Positions 1-10,934 of a stretch of DNA of 27,500 nt are shown one piece after another. The position numbers and the translations under genes are program-made. The stretch spans positions 1-27,500 of the forward strand of contig ADNK01000040.1 in assembly GCA_000320545.1 (NCBI GenBank), in the 5' to 3' direction. The notes beneath the pieces were generated by a model. That model was not told the origin of the DNA. It did not search any database and was given only the letters and a program-made list of their open reading frames with translations. Position 1 is the stretch's first letter, and every line of letters begins with the position of its first letter. The stretch is from Bigelowiella natans CCMP2755. Its lineage: Eukaryota; Cercozoa; Chlorarachniophyceae.

Positions 1-327
1 CGCAGATTATTCTTTGTCCGAACCTGTTTCCTTCCGCTCTCGTGCCTCTTGCCACCACTCCTGAATTAGGACGTGGTGGTGGTTGAGGAGAAGGAGGAGG
101 GTAAAAAGTTCAATCTTGCAAAAAATCAATTTCTTCTTTCCATTAGCAGCGAAACGTACGCGCGAGTCTCCCTCCCCTCTCTCTCTCTCTCTCTCTCTCT
201 CTCCTCCCCAATTCCTTCCTCTAGCGCTCTACCATTTTTTCTTCCTCCGCTTTTCGCCTCTGTTCCAGACGCCGTCGTCGTTCGTCGTCTTTACGCTGCC
301 TTTCTATTTTCCTCCTGAAGTAAAAAT

Positions 328-370
<43 letters not shown>

Positions 371-693
371 ACACAAACATACACACATATATGTGCACAC
401 GCACGACCACACACAAGTCACGGCCATAAGCCGTGAGGGCAAAACAAAAATATGGTGGATGTTCTTTATATGCACGTTTCACGGTTTCGGGTCGTATTTT
501 TTTGGAATATCTTGTGTCAATTGTATGCACGCGCGCAACATGCACATGCCCATGCCCAAAACAACCTGTAGAGAGCTTCTATCTTCTGTACTTCCTTCAT
601 GTGGCGGCGAGCTTCCTGCGGGGTCTGCGAGAGGGGGGGGGGACAGGCGACGAAGATTATGAGAAGATGACGTTAGTGGGCGACGACAACGAC

Positions 694-740
<47 letters not shown>

Positions 741-861
741 GGGGACAAGGTTCTTGTTAGTAAGAGTTATTCTTCTGTGCGGTAGCATGCTCAATATTCA
801 GTACTATGGTCACAGCAGCAACAGCCCACTACCAATACCACTACTACTACTCCTTCTACTT

Positions 862-897
<36 letters not shown>

Positions 898-1208
898 TTC
901 TACCTTTGGAGGCAAATTGATGGGACGGAATGCTCCAACGACGACACCAGGGCTACTACTGCTGTTTGCTGTGCCTGCTGCACTACCATCCTTGCTGCTT
1001 CTGCTGATGCTTCTCGTGCTGCTGCTGGTGGTCGCTGCGTGGTCATTATCATCACATCATCGTCATCGTCATCGTCATCGTTATCGTTATCATCACCATC
1101 ACCATCACCATCACCATCATAGTACAGCGCATCTGTGCAGCAGGAAAGAAGTCGACGACAGGGTATCATCAACAACAAATGGGTGATGATAGCGAGTTGC
1201 TTCTTCTT
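1..1208. other. Microsatellite-rich DNA with no supported gene
   Basis: This stretch is dominated by simple repeats: (CT)n near 176-202, (AC)n at 331-364, (GA)n at 699-737, (CTA)n at 861-895 and CATCRT-type repeats at 1050-1121. Open frames here owe their length to the repeats (Leu, Ser, His or Tyr runs) and show no recognisable domain. It may be intergenic, or intron of a gene lying further left. Confidence 0.7.
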
Positions 1209-1787
1209 CTACCACATTAAACAACCTTCCCTAGTCGGTGGCGTCATCGTGATCGTCGTCGTCGCCCTCTTCCTCATCTTCTCCTCCCCCTCCCTGCCAG
1301 ATGATGGGGCGGGGAGAGACACAGGCCGGCCCCGTCCTTCTATGCTCTTCCCCCTCCCCCTCTCTCCGCCACCGCCGCTGCCACGGCCTTGGGTGGGAGA
1401 TAAGGCGGGGGGCTGCGGGTTGGCCTTTGGATTCCTAAAGATACTGAGTAGTGCATGGAGAAACTTTGAAGGAGACGGCTCGCCATCGTTGTGCTGCTGA
1501 TGCTTATGCTTCTGTTGGTTGCTGCCAGGAGGGACAGGGCTGAACTCTGCCATAGGGGGGGGCGGGGTGGTGGCATTGTTCCCTGCCTCTCCGGCGTTGT
1601 TGTCGTGCGTATTCGTCTTTCTGCTGTCTCCTCCTCCTCCTCCTCCCTTCCCAGGCGTAGCTACGATTTCCGGAGGGGGCTGGAACGGAAGGATGGGCGG
1701 AGGACTCGCCATTGCAGGATGACTCATGATGGTAGAAGCGGTAGTAGTAGTAACATTTACTTTTGCTTTTGTTGCTGCTGCTGCTGC

Positions 1788-1823
<36 letters not shown>

Positions 1824-2057
1824 GGCAGGAGGTGGTGCTGCAACTGTCGTAGCGTTGGGATTGGCGGCGTTGGATGCAGCACGAGACCGCCTACCACGAC
1901 CGGCCTCTATCTTCCCATCGTCTTCCCCGCCATTGCCATCACCACTGCCTACTTGCCGTGTTCGCGACGAAGAGAGCGAGTCCTGGGGCAAGAAAAGGAG
2001 GGGAGGGGGGGAGAGTGATGCATGCAGTGCTCTTTCAGATGTGAGTGGGTGTGCTTT

Positions 2058-2061
<4 letters not shown>
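1209..2061 (-). CDS. Possible exon of an unrecognised low-complexity protein
   Basis: A minus-strand frame stays open from the (CT)n tract at 2062-2098 down to a stop at 1209-1211. It is rich in Thr, Ala, Pro and Gly, with a Thr12-Ala5 run encoded by the GTT/TGC repeat at 1771-1823. Between repeats it has less biased stretches, such as the hydrophobic motif FLHALLSIF followed by a Pro-rich segment, which look more like real coding than the neighbouring frames. I recognise no domain. The start is undefined; the exon could begin at a splice acceptor beside the (GA)n tract. It could belong to a separate gene, or to a 3' extension of the RCC1 gene that lies upstream on the same strand. It may also be a chance open frame, because GC-rich repeats have few stops. 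Confidence 0.25.
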
Positions 2062-2101
<40 letters not shown>

Positions 2102-2691
2102 CACACGTATACACGTACATAATAACAGTAACATCAAAAACATTAATAATAATAGTAATGCTAGTAATAAAAAGCATCCCCAACATCGTCGTCATCACCA
2201 TCATCATCACTTCAGTAGCATGTCGCATATGGGATTATAGTAATAGTAGTGATAGTAATAATGACTATTCTCATCATCGCGGTTCCAACCACTCGCCACT
2301 ACTACCACCACTCACATGCTACCTCGGAGTATATCACAGGGATGTTGCTGCTACTAATGCTGCTACCGCTCCCTATTATCATCATCATCAAAATCATCAG
2401 CATCATCGTTATCATCCGAGATAACATGAAGAATGGCTCGATCCAATCCCCAACGCCTCGATGACTCGCGAGGTAATCATCGCTACCCCTACCAACGCCC
2501 TGAGGCGTGGGTGACGCCGCCGCTCATGTATGCATAATGATGTTTACAGGGATGGGGGTGAGCGTGTGTTGTTTCTGGTATTACTGTTGTGCAGGTGCTG
2601 CTTGGCTGGAGAACGATGAGGGTCTTTCTCGTCGAAGTGCGAGTTGAAATAGTCGTGCTGCACATTCTGGGGTTCAGAAAGAGAGAGAGAT

Positions 2692-2742
<51 letters not shown>

Positions 2743-2816
2743 GAGGGGGGGGGGGAGGGGAGAACACAGTAGGGAAAGATGCAGAGTTGGCAGATTTATT
2801 CTTTGCAAATATAATA
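2062..2816. other. Gene-free stretch between RCC1 3' end and low-complexity ORF
   Basis: It contains (CT)n at 2062-2098, ATA/TAG-rich and CATCAT-type repeats at 2130-2410, and a (GA)n tract at 2680-2745 ending in a G-run. No convincing exon was found here. The 3' untranslated region of the RCC1 gene should lie in its right-hand part. Confidence 0.6.
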
Positions 2817-3714
2817 TTACAACCGCACGTAACGAGAAAGTATAAGATGCAAGACCATGTATCGATCGGTCGCCACAAAGGTGCTCCTGCCCCTGTGCAT
2901 AGAAATGATGATGAAGAAGAAGGGGGGGGGGGAGAGAGGAGCAGGAACGGGAGGAAAAGAGAGTGTATCTTAACATAATGAATGCTATTTGTCTGCATGG
3001 TGTGTGGGTGTGTGTGTACCCGCAGCAAACAACAGAAGCGTCCATTCCTGCGAGCGCTTTCACAACGCGTGGCCTATCATTTTATCATCCACAGATGATG
3101 ATTTTACATCTACCAATAACATATATAATGTATATATGTCTGCGTGTGCATTGGATTGGTGTTTATCATCGTTTTGTTCGCCCGTTAGCTGCTTCTTCCT
3201 CTTCTTGCTCCTTGCAGCACAATCGGCAACGACGACAACGACGAATTCTACCAAGCAGTGGAGGTGTAATGCCCGAGTCCGAGTTGGCCAAACCTTCCGC
3301 TAGCGACACAAAATGAGGCAAGAGAAAGGAGGAAGAGGAGGAGGAGGAGGAGGAGGAGGGGAAGGGGAGAAAGCCATCACAAGCAGAAAAGACACACATA
3401 TATCTACAATGTTTGTAGTTATATACATATTTACACACATACAGATATATATGTAATACATATATGCGTAGATAGAAGACCTTCCCCACGTGACCACGTC
3501 TCCTGTCGCAGTGACGACGGCGGTGTGAAAAGCGCCACACGACACGTGAATTGCATGCTGGCCTCCCAGTCCGTTGGTAGCGGGGGAGGGAGAGAAATCG
3601 TCTGAAAAGCGGTTTATATTGCTATTATTGTTGAAACCATCTGGACACTACGCAACTGGGTGTGTTCTGGCACGTATATCCGCACACTCTCTTTCTCTTG
3701 CACACACACACACA

Positions 3715-3786
<72 letters not shown>

Positions 3787-5960
3787 AATATTTATCTCCT
3801 AGTTCTGAAAATTAGTATGGTTTATCGAACTGTGGCTTTAATATATATATAGAGAGCTTTACAGACGATCTCTCTCTCTCGCGCGTTTTATATATACCCA
3901 AGATCTGTGGATCCACTGCCACCACTGTGAAATTGTCCATACCCAGGTGTCCCCTCCCCCCCCCTTCCCGTGTCAACCCTGCCCCCCCCCCTCCACGGCT
4001 GCTGTGTTTTCGTACCTGACACGCCATACCTACACTTCGATAAAGGCATTCAGAATGTACGTTGTCTAGAATGGAATAGATTAGCAATCTATAAGAGTTC
4101 AAAAAAGGGGAGGGGAGGCGCTCCCCCCCAACCCTACTCAGCTTCTTCAAACATGTTCTATGTGAAGTAGTCACTGAGGAGGGGAGGGGGGGGGGGGGGG
4201 GGGGCTATATGATGATCCTGGTGACAAATATAATAACCGACCCGCATGCGGCATCGATGACGAGTAGGCCCTTCGGAAGCCTTACCCTTAAGGGATGGGG
4301 GCTGCTGCGACAAAGGCCTGACCCTAGCTGACCACGCATCCCCCACCCCCACGTGTAGACACGCCCGTGATCAGTCACTACGGCAACATGGCCGAACCCA
4401 GCCGCAACTCTCGTTACCACTTCATTTCCAATCCTGACAGCTTCGGCCACCACCTGCTGCTGCATGAATCGGTGGCCCTTGTGCAGGGAGGAGGGGCAGT
4501 CCTCCGGGGTCAGGCTAATGCCTTCTTTCTTCTCCACCCCGTCCTTCTTATTCTCCTGTTTCCTATCACGGCTTTCCTCTTCCTCCTTTTCTTCCTCCAT
4601 CCCCCTCCCCTCCTTTTCATCCTTCTTGTCTAGACTACGACCGCTGCTGCTGCTGCTGCTGCTGCTGCCGTTCGATCTCCCCTCACCAAGCGGCTGCTGC
4701 CTTGCGAGGACACCGTGACGGTTCCTTGTTCCCCAGGTGTACAGCTCGCCCTTAACCGTCATAGCAACGGTGAATTCAGATGTAGCGACGATTCTTGCCA
4801 ATTGTATTCTTCCCGCAGGGTTGCGCCTTGACGACGAAGAGTTTGTATTTGTGCTCGCTGGGGCATCCCTTTTATCTTGTCCTCTTCCTTCAACCGCCGC
4901 TTCCCGCCGCTCCTTAGTGCAGGTATCATTACTATTATTTTTCTCATCATGCTCATTATCATTACTATCATTCTCCTTTATTCCTCCTCCCGCTGTGGTG
5001 CTAGTTAAATTGTAGAAGTAATGGCGGCACTCGTCCTCCTTCGCCCCGGAGGAAGATTCGGCGTTTGAGCCGACCCCGGGCAGAGAGTAGCAGCATTTTC
5101 CTTCGGTATCGACAGCATAGATTGCATCCCTCGTGCAGGTCACATCTGCAAAGCGCTTTCCAGGAAGAAATTCCGTGAAACGCCTCCGGGTTGCGCGAGC
5201 GATATGGCGGTCGTAAAGGCTACCAGCATATTTATCGGTACCACCGATCTTCGTCGTAGCATCGACTCTAGTCGAAACGGTAGGATCACCACCCCTTTTC
5301 GTTTTAGGACTGCTGGCAGTTGCGAGGGGGGAGTCGGAGGGTTCATTTGATCTCTTCCGAATCGTGTCGTCCCCTACCTCCCGTCTGTCATCTGAACCTG
5401 AGCCACTTACAGCAGCAACTGTGGGGGGGGGAGAAGGCGGATGCAGCCAATGATAAAGCTTTCCTTTCTGTGAGAGGGCGACAGTGATCGAAGATGAGGT
5501 CTCCATTCTTCTTACTGATCCTGACTCCATTGTGTCGAGCAGCGAGGGGGTGCTGGTTGGTATGCACAAAATTACATCAAAAGGAGGGGGGTTCTATTAG
5601 AGGGGTTCGGAAGAAACTAGGCCTAGCTCCCGACTGAAATAGATTGCAATGCGCAGCATGTTCATGTGCTTTATTAATGGCGTATACTGAGCGGGGAAAG
5701 GCGGTAATCTCTCTCCCCTCCCTCTCTATTTTTCCGAAGATTTTGCACCTTAAGCTCCTCACTCTGCCACAGGCGGCGTGTACCGATCCCCATCCCCACA
5801 AATACACTATATTATTCGATGAGATAACGGGATCGGGGACGGCAACTGGGGAGGGCGGGGCTGGAGCCGGGGCCGTGCGGTGCTCGGGTAGGGGCGAGGA
5901 AGCCATGATCCGATTTCCCCACTGCTCGAGCTCCTCCTTGACATCTGCTCTGCTCGTCAT
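2817..5960 (-). CDS. RCC1-repeat (beta-propeller) protein, seven exons
   Basis: RCC1-type seven-bladed propellers act as Ran exchange factors or as scaffold/ubiquitin-ligase modules; which applies here is unknown. Exons by family match and splice phase: 5960-5749, 5552-4238 (or -4242), 4015-3898, 3601-3481, 3293-3252, 3073-3020, 2892-2817 (stop TAA). The model gives about 645 residues. Repeat signatures in order include YLWGWG near the N-terminus, ITVALSQKGKLYHW, GELYTWG, GRVYTWGWGMRGQLG, GHLGMDN, VSCGAFHTAVV plus VVTWGRFGQLGLGH (assembled across an intron), and VVKALAG...VVCCG. The large second exon carries hydrophilic insertions (Asn/Asp, poly-Ser and Glu/Lys-rich) between blades. The start is the first ATG of exon 1; a 5' extension cannot be excluded. 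The junction of exons 2 and 3 is unsure because of a G homopolymer (see findings). The gene is head-to-head with the FKBP-TRF4 gene, 416 bp between start codons. Confidence 0.85.
3327..3360. repeat. (GGA)n microsatellite in RCC1 intron
   Basis: A GGA/GAG triplet run lies in the intron between the exons ending at 3481 and starting at 3293 (minus strand). Confidence 0.9.
3718..3784. repeat. Compound (TA)n-(GT)n microsatellite in RCC1 intron
   Basis: About 16 TA units are followed directly by about 15 GT units. It lies in the RCC1 intron between exons 3898 and 3601. A tract of the same composition and order occurs at 8894-8956. Confidence 0.95.
4186..4204 (+). repeat. Poly-G tract
   Basis: A run of 19 G in an RCC1 intron, preceded by GGGGA. 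Such runs can form G-quadruplexes and are prone to length errors in sequencing. Confidence 0.9.
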
Positions 5961-6376
5961 TCTAAAAGAAAAATAGTGTGTAAGATCCTTAGATGTTTTC
6001 CGCTTATTTCTTTATCCAAATCCAAGGTTCTCGCAACACACATCGGATGGCAGCGATGGGAGGTCTTTGTTGTCGCAGGGCAGCCTTCGGCTGCGTTTGC
6101 GCTCTTCGTTGCCAGGAGCAAACTTCATCTGAGTTCTTTCCATAAAAGCGACAAGGGTTATCGGGTGAAAAATACCTAAAATCCCAGGGGTTTACTCCCT
6201 TTTTTGTTGTTTGTCAGGTAGTTAGGGGAGGCAAGTTTTCTTAGTTTTATCTCCCGATCCGCCCCCCGAGCCCCGGCCAGCCTGTGAGCGACGAGAGTCG
6301 TGCTCTGAAGCAGCCACCTACCCCCTTAGGCGACCAGCTTCGTAGACCTTGCATATTTCTTTTCAACACACGAATA
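5961..6376. promoter_or_regulatory. Shared 5' region of the RCC1 and FKBP-TRF4 genes
   Basis: 416 bp separate the divergent start codons. No obvious TATA box or known operator was recognised. The stretch is free of long microsatellites, unlike the flanking introns, which fits a conserved promoter, but no element can be named. Confidence 0.45.
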
Positions 6377-6823
6377 ATGGCAGTGGAAATCGAGGTAGTC
6401 GAATAGACTGTGATGGTAAACCCGTCCCTGCAGCTGACTGGCGACACTCGTGCCGTTTGTTATGCCTTCAGGTAAAGACCCCCGGCGATGGAAAACGGTT
6501 CGCGAAACAGGTTCCACTGGCTAGGGGAAGATAGATAAACTTGTGGAATTTTCTTGGGAGAGGAACCAGGCGGGTGGAGGCTTCGAATCATTGTTACGAA
6601 TGACACCTACTATCACCACAGGGCGACAAAGTTGCCATACACGTGACGCTGATGCGATCGGACGACGGAAGCGTTCTGGAGTGCTCGCGGGCGAAGGGAG
6701 AGCCTCTCGAGTTCATTCTTGGCTTGCAAGCACCAACGAAGCTTATTCCAGCAGCCTTTCTCACAGAGGGCCTACGCAGACTGTCGCACGGAGAGCGCGC
6801 CCTTCTCCGTTTCACTGGCGACG

Positions 6824-6858
<35 letters not shown>

Positions 6859-7159
6859 CGGTGTGATGGAGACCAGGATACCAGCATGCTGAAACTCGAC
6901 GTCGAGGTGCTGAAAATTGTTCCACGCCCGAGGTGGACCTCGGCGATAGAAGGCTCAAGCGAGCCGCCTGAGTCGTTCGGGGCGGGGCTTTCGAACCCGA
7001 TCTGGGCCAAACTGCAAAGGAAGAGAAAGAAGGCAGTAGCGTCGTCTGTAGAGGCGTCGCCTTCGCGTAGCACGAAGAAGAGGATGATGGTGGTGGCAAC
7101 GATGAAGGCACCCTCTGGAGCAGCAGTACATTCCTCATCGAAAGAACAGAGGGGAGGAG
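6377..7159 (+). other. FKBP-type domain (degenerate) at the N-terminus of the TRF4 gene
   Basis: Three exons (6377-6394, 6472-6510, 6622-7159) assemble into a protein starting MAVEIE-VKTPGDGKRFAKQ-GDKVAIHV, matching the FKBP12 layout (MGVQVE..SPGDGRTFPKRG). DGSVLECSRAKGEPLEFILG, then GLRRLSHGERALL and LKLDVEVLKI, continue the fold to about residue 122. FKBPs are peptidyl-prolyl isomerases, but key pocket positions differ: the HYTG tyrosine is Val, FD is LE, and the pocket tryptophan is absent. The 80s loop with its tyrosine and histidine is replaced by Asp-Asp-Asn11. Isomerase activity is therefore doubtful and a binding role is more likely. If the third exon is not spliced at 7159 it reads on to a stop at 7294-7296, giving a stand-alone FKBP protein. 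Confidence 0.75.
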
Positions 7160-8889
7160 GTCAGTTACGCGACGATATCACACTTCGTGCCTGTGTGCGG
7201 CGTCCGAAAACGCTGAATGTTGGAAGATATCCAAATCCATTTGCATACGCCTGCCTTTCATGTCCTGCGCGTATCGAAAGATGCGAGAGATCTTAAAAAG
7301 TAACAATTCGCTCTTTTTTTGTGCTTAATTGGATCTAACTATCTTTCAGGAGAGAGGCTCAATTCTTCGCCATTCTTACATATAGGAGATGATGATGATC
7401 ATACGACCTTAGCAAGAGCAGAAGCTGAGGAGGAGGATCATGATGACGAAGAAGAAGGGGAAGAAGAAAGACAATGCCTACCAACTCGCAGCTATGTGGA
7501 AGATATCATTAACAAAACGGACGATGATGAGGAGGATGAAGAAGAAGAACAGCAGCAAATTGGTTGTCCAAAGGAGGGAGAAGATAAAAATTACAAAGCG
7601 GCTCTCCCAAAAGACACAGCTTTGAACGTAAGCTCACGAGAAAAGGAAAAAACATATTAGAAGAAGAAGAGACAGAAGAGAAAGAAGAAGAAGAATTGCT
7701 CTCCCCTCCCCCTCTTTTTGTTTCTCTTTGTGAATGCGCGTGTGTGGTAATGTTTCCTTGACAAATAATACCACATCGTGTCTGCTAAACGGTACAATTT
7801 CCTCCACCCCCCCAAACCTACCCCCTGATACTCAGCGAGGTGATGGTGCTGCTCCTCCTCCACCAGAGTTTATCTCCCTCTCCTCTTTTGCAACCGGAGA
7901 TGCTGAACACGATACGACTCGCAAGGAAAACGTAGATGAAGGAATAGAAGACGAAGATGCGCCGTGGGTCTCAAGGCGGTACATCATATAAAACATGGTT
8001 TCTTCTCCATTCGGCATGTGCTTTACCACGTTTGCTCCTATTCCTCCTCCTCCTCCTCCTCCTCCTCCTCCTCCTCCTCTTATCTATGAAATGATGACAT
8101 CGGCAGCTATGAGAACAAGAATCGTTTCCTGCGCCTGCACGAGGAGATCTTGGATTTCTGCCGGTGGATATCGCCCAGTAAAGAGGAGCATGAGGTAGCA
8201 GCAGAGACTCATGCAACACATCATCCATCCTCATTACCAAACACACACACACACACACACACACACTCACTCACTCGCAACGAAATCACCAAGGTGTGTG
8301 TTATCAGTATACCCATTCATCACCATTCTCCTCTCTCCCTCTGCCTATGTGTCTTCTCTATGAAAAGCTGAGAGAGAAATTGGTCGAGCGGCTTCGTCAA
8401 GTAGTGATAGGCTGCTTTGGAAGCAGTGACGACTACACACACTCGCCAGCAGTAAGAGGTGGTAGAGGGGGCTCAAGGCACGTGCAGCAACAACGGAAAG
8501 TACGACCACAACATGGCTTTATGACCACAGCGACCGAAGTAGAAGAGAATCATCATCATCGTCATCATCATCATCATCACCACACTCTCAAGCACACAAC
8601 ATTCATAACTTCCCTTCATCGTCCCCCACCTGCTGTTGTGTGTGAAGGGAAGGGCTGCTGCTGCTGGTGTATCGCTGCTACCGTTCGGGTCGTTTGCGAC
8701 GGGACTCTATCTACCTTCGTCAGATATGGATCTTGGTGAGAAGAAGCAGCAGCAGAAGGAGGAGGAGGAGGAGAAGAAGAAGAAGAAGAAGAAGAAGGAG
8801 GAGGAGGATTAGGAAACATGGCTCAGCCCTATTTCTCTTTGTTCCAACAATGAATAATACAATATTTATATATACATTTGTATATATAT

Positions 8890-8957
<68 letters not shown>

Positions 8958-9719
8958 CGCGTGTGTGTACATGTTCGCGTACGCGTGCATATTAAGATAC
9001 GAATGTGTCGGCTCTTCCCGGGGAAGTGTTTCCACACAAAAATAAATAAGACACAAAACCGCAACAGAACTCGCATCGTCTCATGAATGCTTCCAAAAAT
9101 GTAGCGTGGTGTGCCATCCTTGCTCTTTCTTCTTCTTCTTCTTCTTCTTTTTCTTTTTCAATCAGTGACGATGGGAGTGCCTTTAGACGCCGACAAAACG
9201 CAGCTATATCGTCTTGCAAAAGCGGTCACGAGTAGCAGCAGTAGTAACGTTGTTGTTGTAGTCATCGTCATCGTCATCGTCGCTTGATCATATTTGATCC
9301 GAGGCTGCTGAATGATTAACAGATACGGCTCGCAGGGATTACGGAAGAGGTCGAGGTCATTGCCAAGGTCATAAGTTATAAAATATATATATATATATGT
9401 ATATATTATATTATATAGTACTTCAGCACTGTTTCGACATGCGACATCATTATCTCCGCGCATCATGACGAATGTACACACGCGTGTCATCATCCACCAT
9501 TAGGCAAGGGTCCCAATCATCAAGTTCAAGGACGCCGCATCTGGTTTGACGCTTTCTCATAATCATTGCAACATCCTTCATTTTGTCATCACCATCGTCA
9601 TCGTCATCGTCGTCACCGCAACCTTTCCTTCCCCCTCCGCTCTGTCACACAGGCTTGGACGTCGATATTTCATTCAATCAGAGCTCAGTGAGTTCCAGCA
9701 TTAATGATGATGATAATGA

Positions 9720-9750
<31 letters not shown>

Positions 9751-10078
9751 GATATAGAGATGTAGAGACGTACTTTGTGTACTTTCGTCTGAAAAGTGGG
9801 GTGATAGTGGGGAAAGAAATAGAGATGGGGGGGAAGGGGGGGGATTCTGACATCTTATGGTGGATCATCCATCGATGATGGCACATTTCTCATCATCATC
9901 ATCTCTCATCATGCCAATGACTACCACTATGTTCGACCTACTTATGGTTAGCATCATCTTCAACATCATCTTCAACATCATCATCAACATCATCACCAAC
10001 AACGTTAAAAACGCATGGACATCGGCTTGATATTGCTCTCCCTCTCTTCTCCTCTCCCTCTCTCCCTCTCTCTGTCTA

Positions 10079-10140
<62 letters not shown>

Positions 10141-10884
10141 GGGGGGATGATGCTTTTGTGGAACACCAACACCGAAGGGCCTCGACGCTATACCCTACAT
10201 GCATGACGAGATGGAGTCTTTGCCCGCCGTCAAACCACTCGTAAGCGCTGCATACAAGAAGAAGAAGAAGAAGACAAGAAGATCGCGAGGAAGAACAACA
10301 AGAAAAAGAAGGAGAAGGAAAACTTGATGATAGTGCTTACAACTCTGAGAAAAGCTCTTATAGATAGAATATATATTAATATATATATATATATATATAT
10401 ATATACTCTACATAACACGATGACGTGTTCTTCCCAGACGTTGGTGCTGAAGTTGTTTCTATCCGTACGGAAACTCAACGAGCCCTTTCACGGCGGAGTC
10501 GGGTCTTTCCTGTTGCAGTCGATGGTGATCAGTTTCCTCAAGATTGTGCATGTGAGAGGTGGGACTCTCAAAAAGCAAAGATTCAAATGATACGACGGTG
10601 GATGTATGGAGGAGGAGGGAGAAGAAGAAGAAGATAGTGCGGTTTTCCTACGATGATATGCTGTGTGCTGCAACAACGCATTCTTCTGTACCGACATCTG
10701 TTATCATTCCTTTTCGTTTGCTATGCTTACTAATCCCAGGGGAGAGAACCTTCCAGTGGAGAAGCACGGTATGAATGAAGACGATAACAACGACGACGAC
10801 GATGATGATGATAATGATGATGATGATGATAGCGAGCTACTTTTGTTGGGATCTGATTTCTCCTCCTCCATAGCGACCTTATGC

Positions 10885-10934
<50 letters not shown>

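Noticed and set aside
433-1122. Plus-strand open frame of 229 codons with Leu and Ser runs
   Set aside because: Its length comes from GA, CTA and CATCRT microsatellites; there is no domain and no consistent non-repeat coding.
1726-2424. Plus-strand frame with poly-Val and hydrophobic stretches
   Set aside because: Antisense reading of the GTT/GCT repeat and of the CT tract; poly-Val mimics a membrane segment but is repeat-derived.
7217-7298. Small ATG exon candidate (starting MLEDIQ) as a separate start for the TRF4 gene
   Set aside because: Its donor at 7299 is phase 2 while the next exon enters in phase 1, and the intron would be only about 50 bp. It does not remove the need for the FKBP exon.
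331-8266. Regular repeats considered as a CRISPR array
   Set aside because: The units are 2-3 bp microsatellites without spacers, and the genome is eukaryotic.
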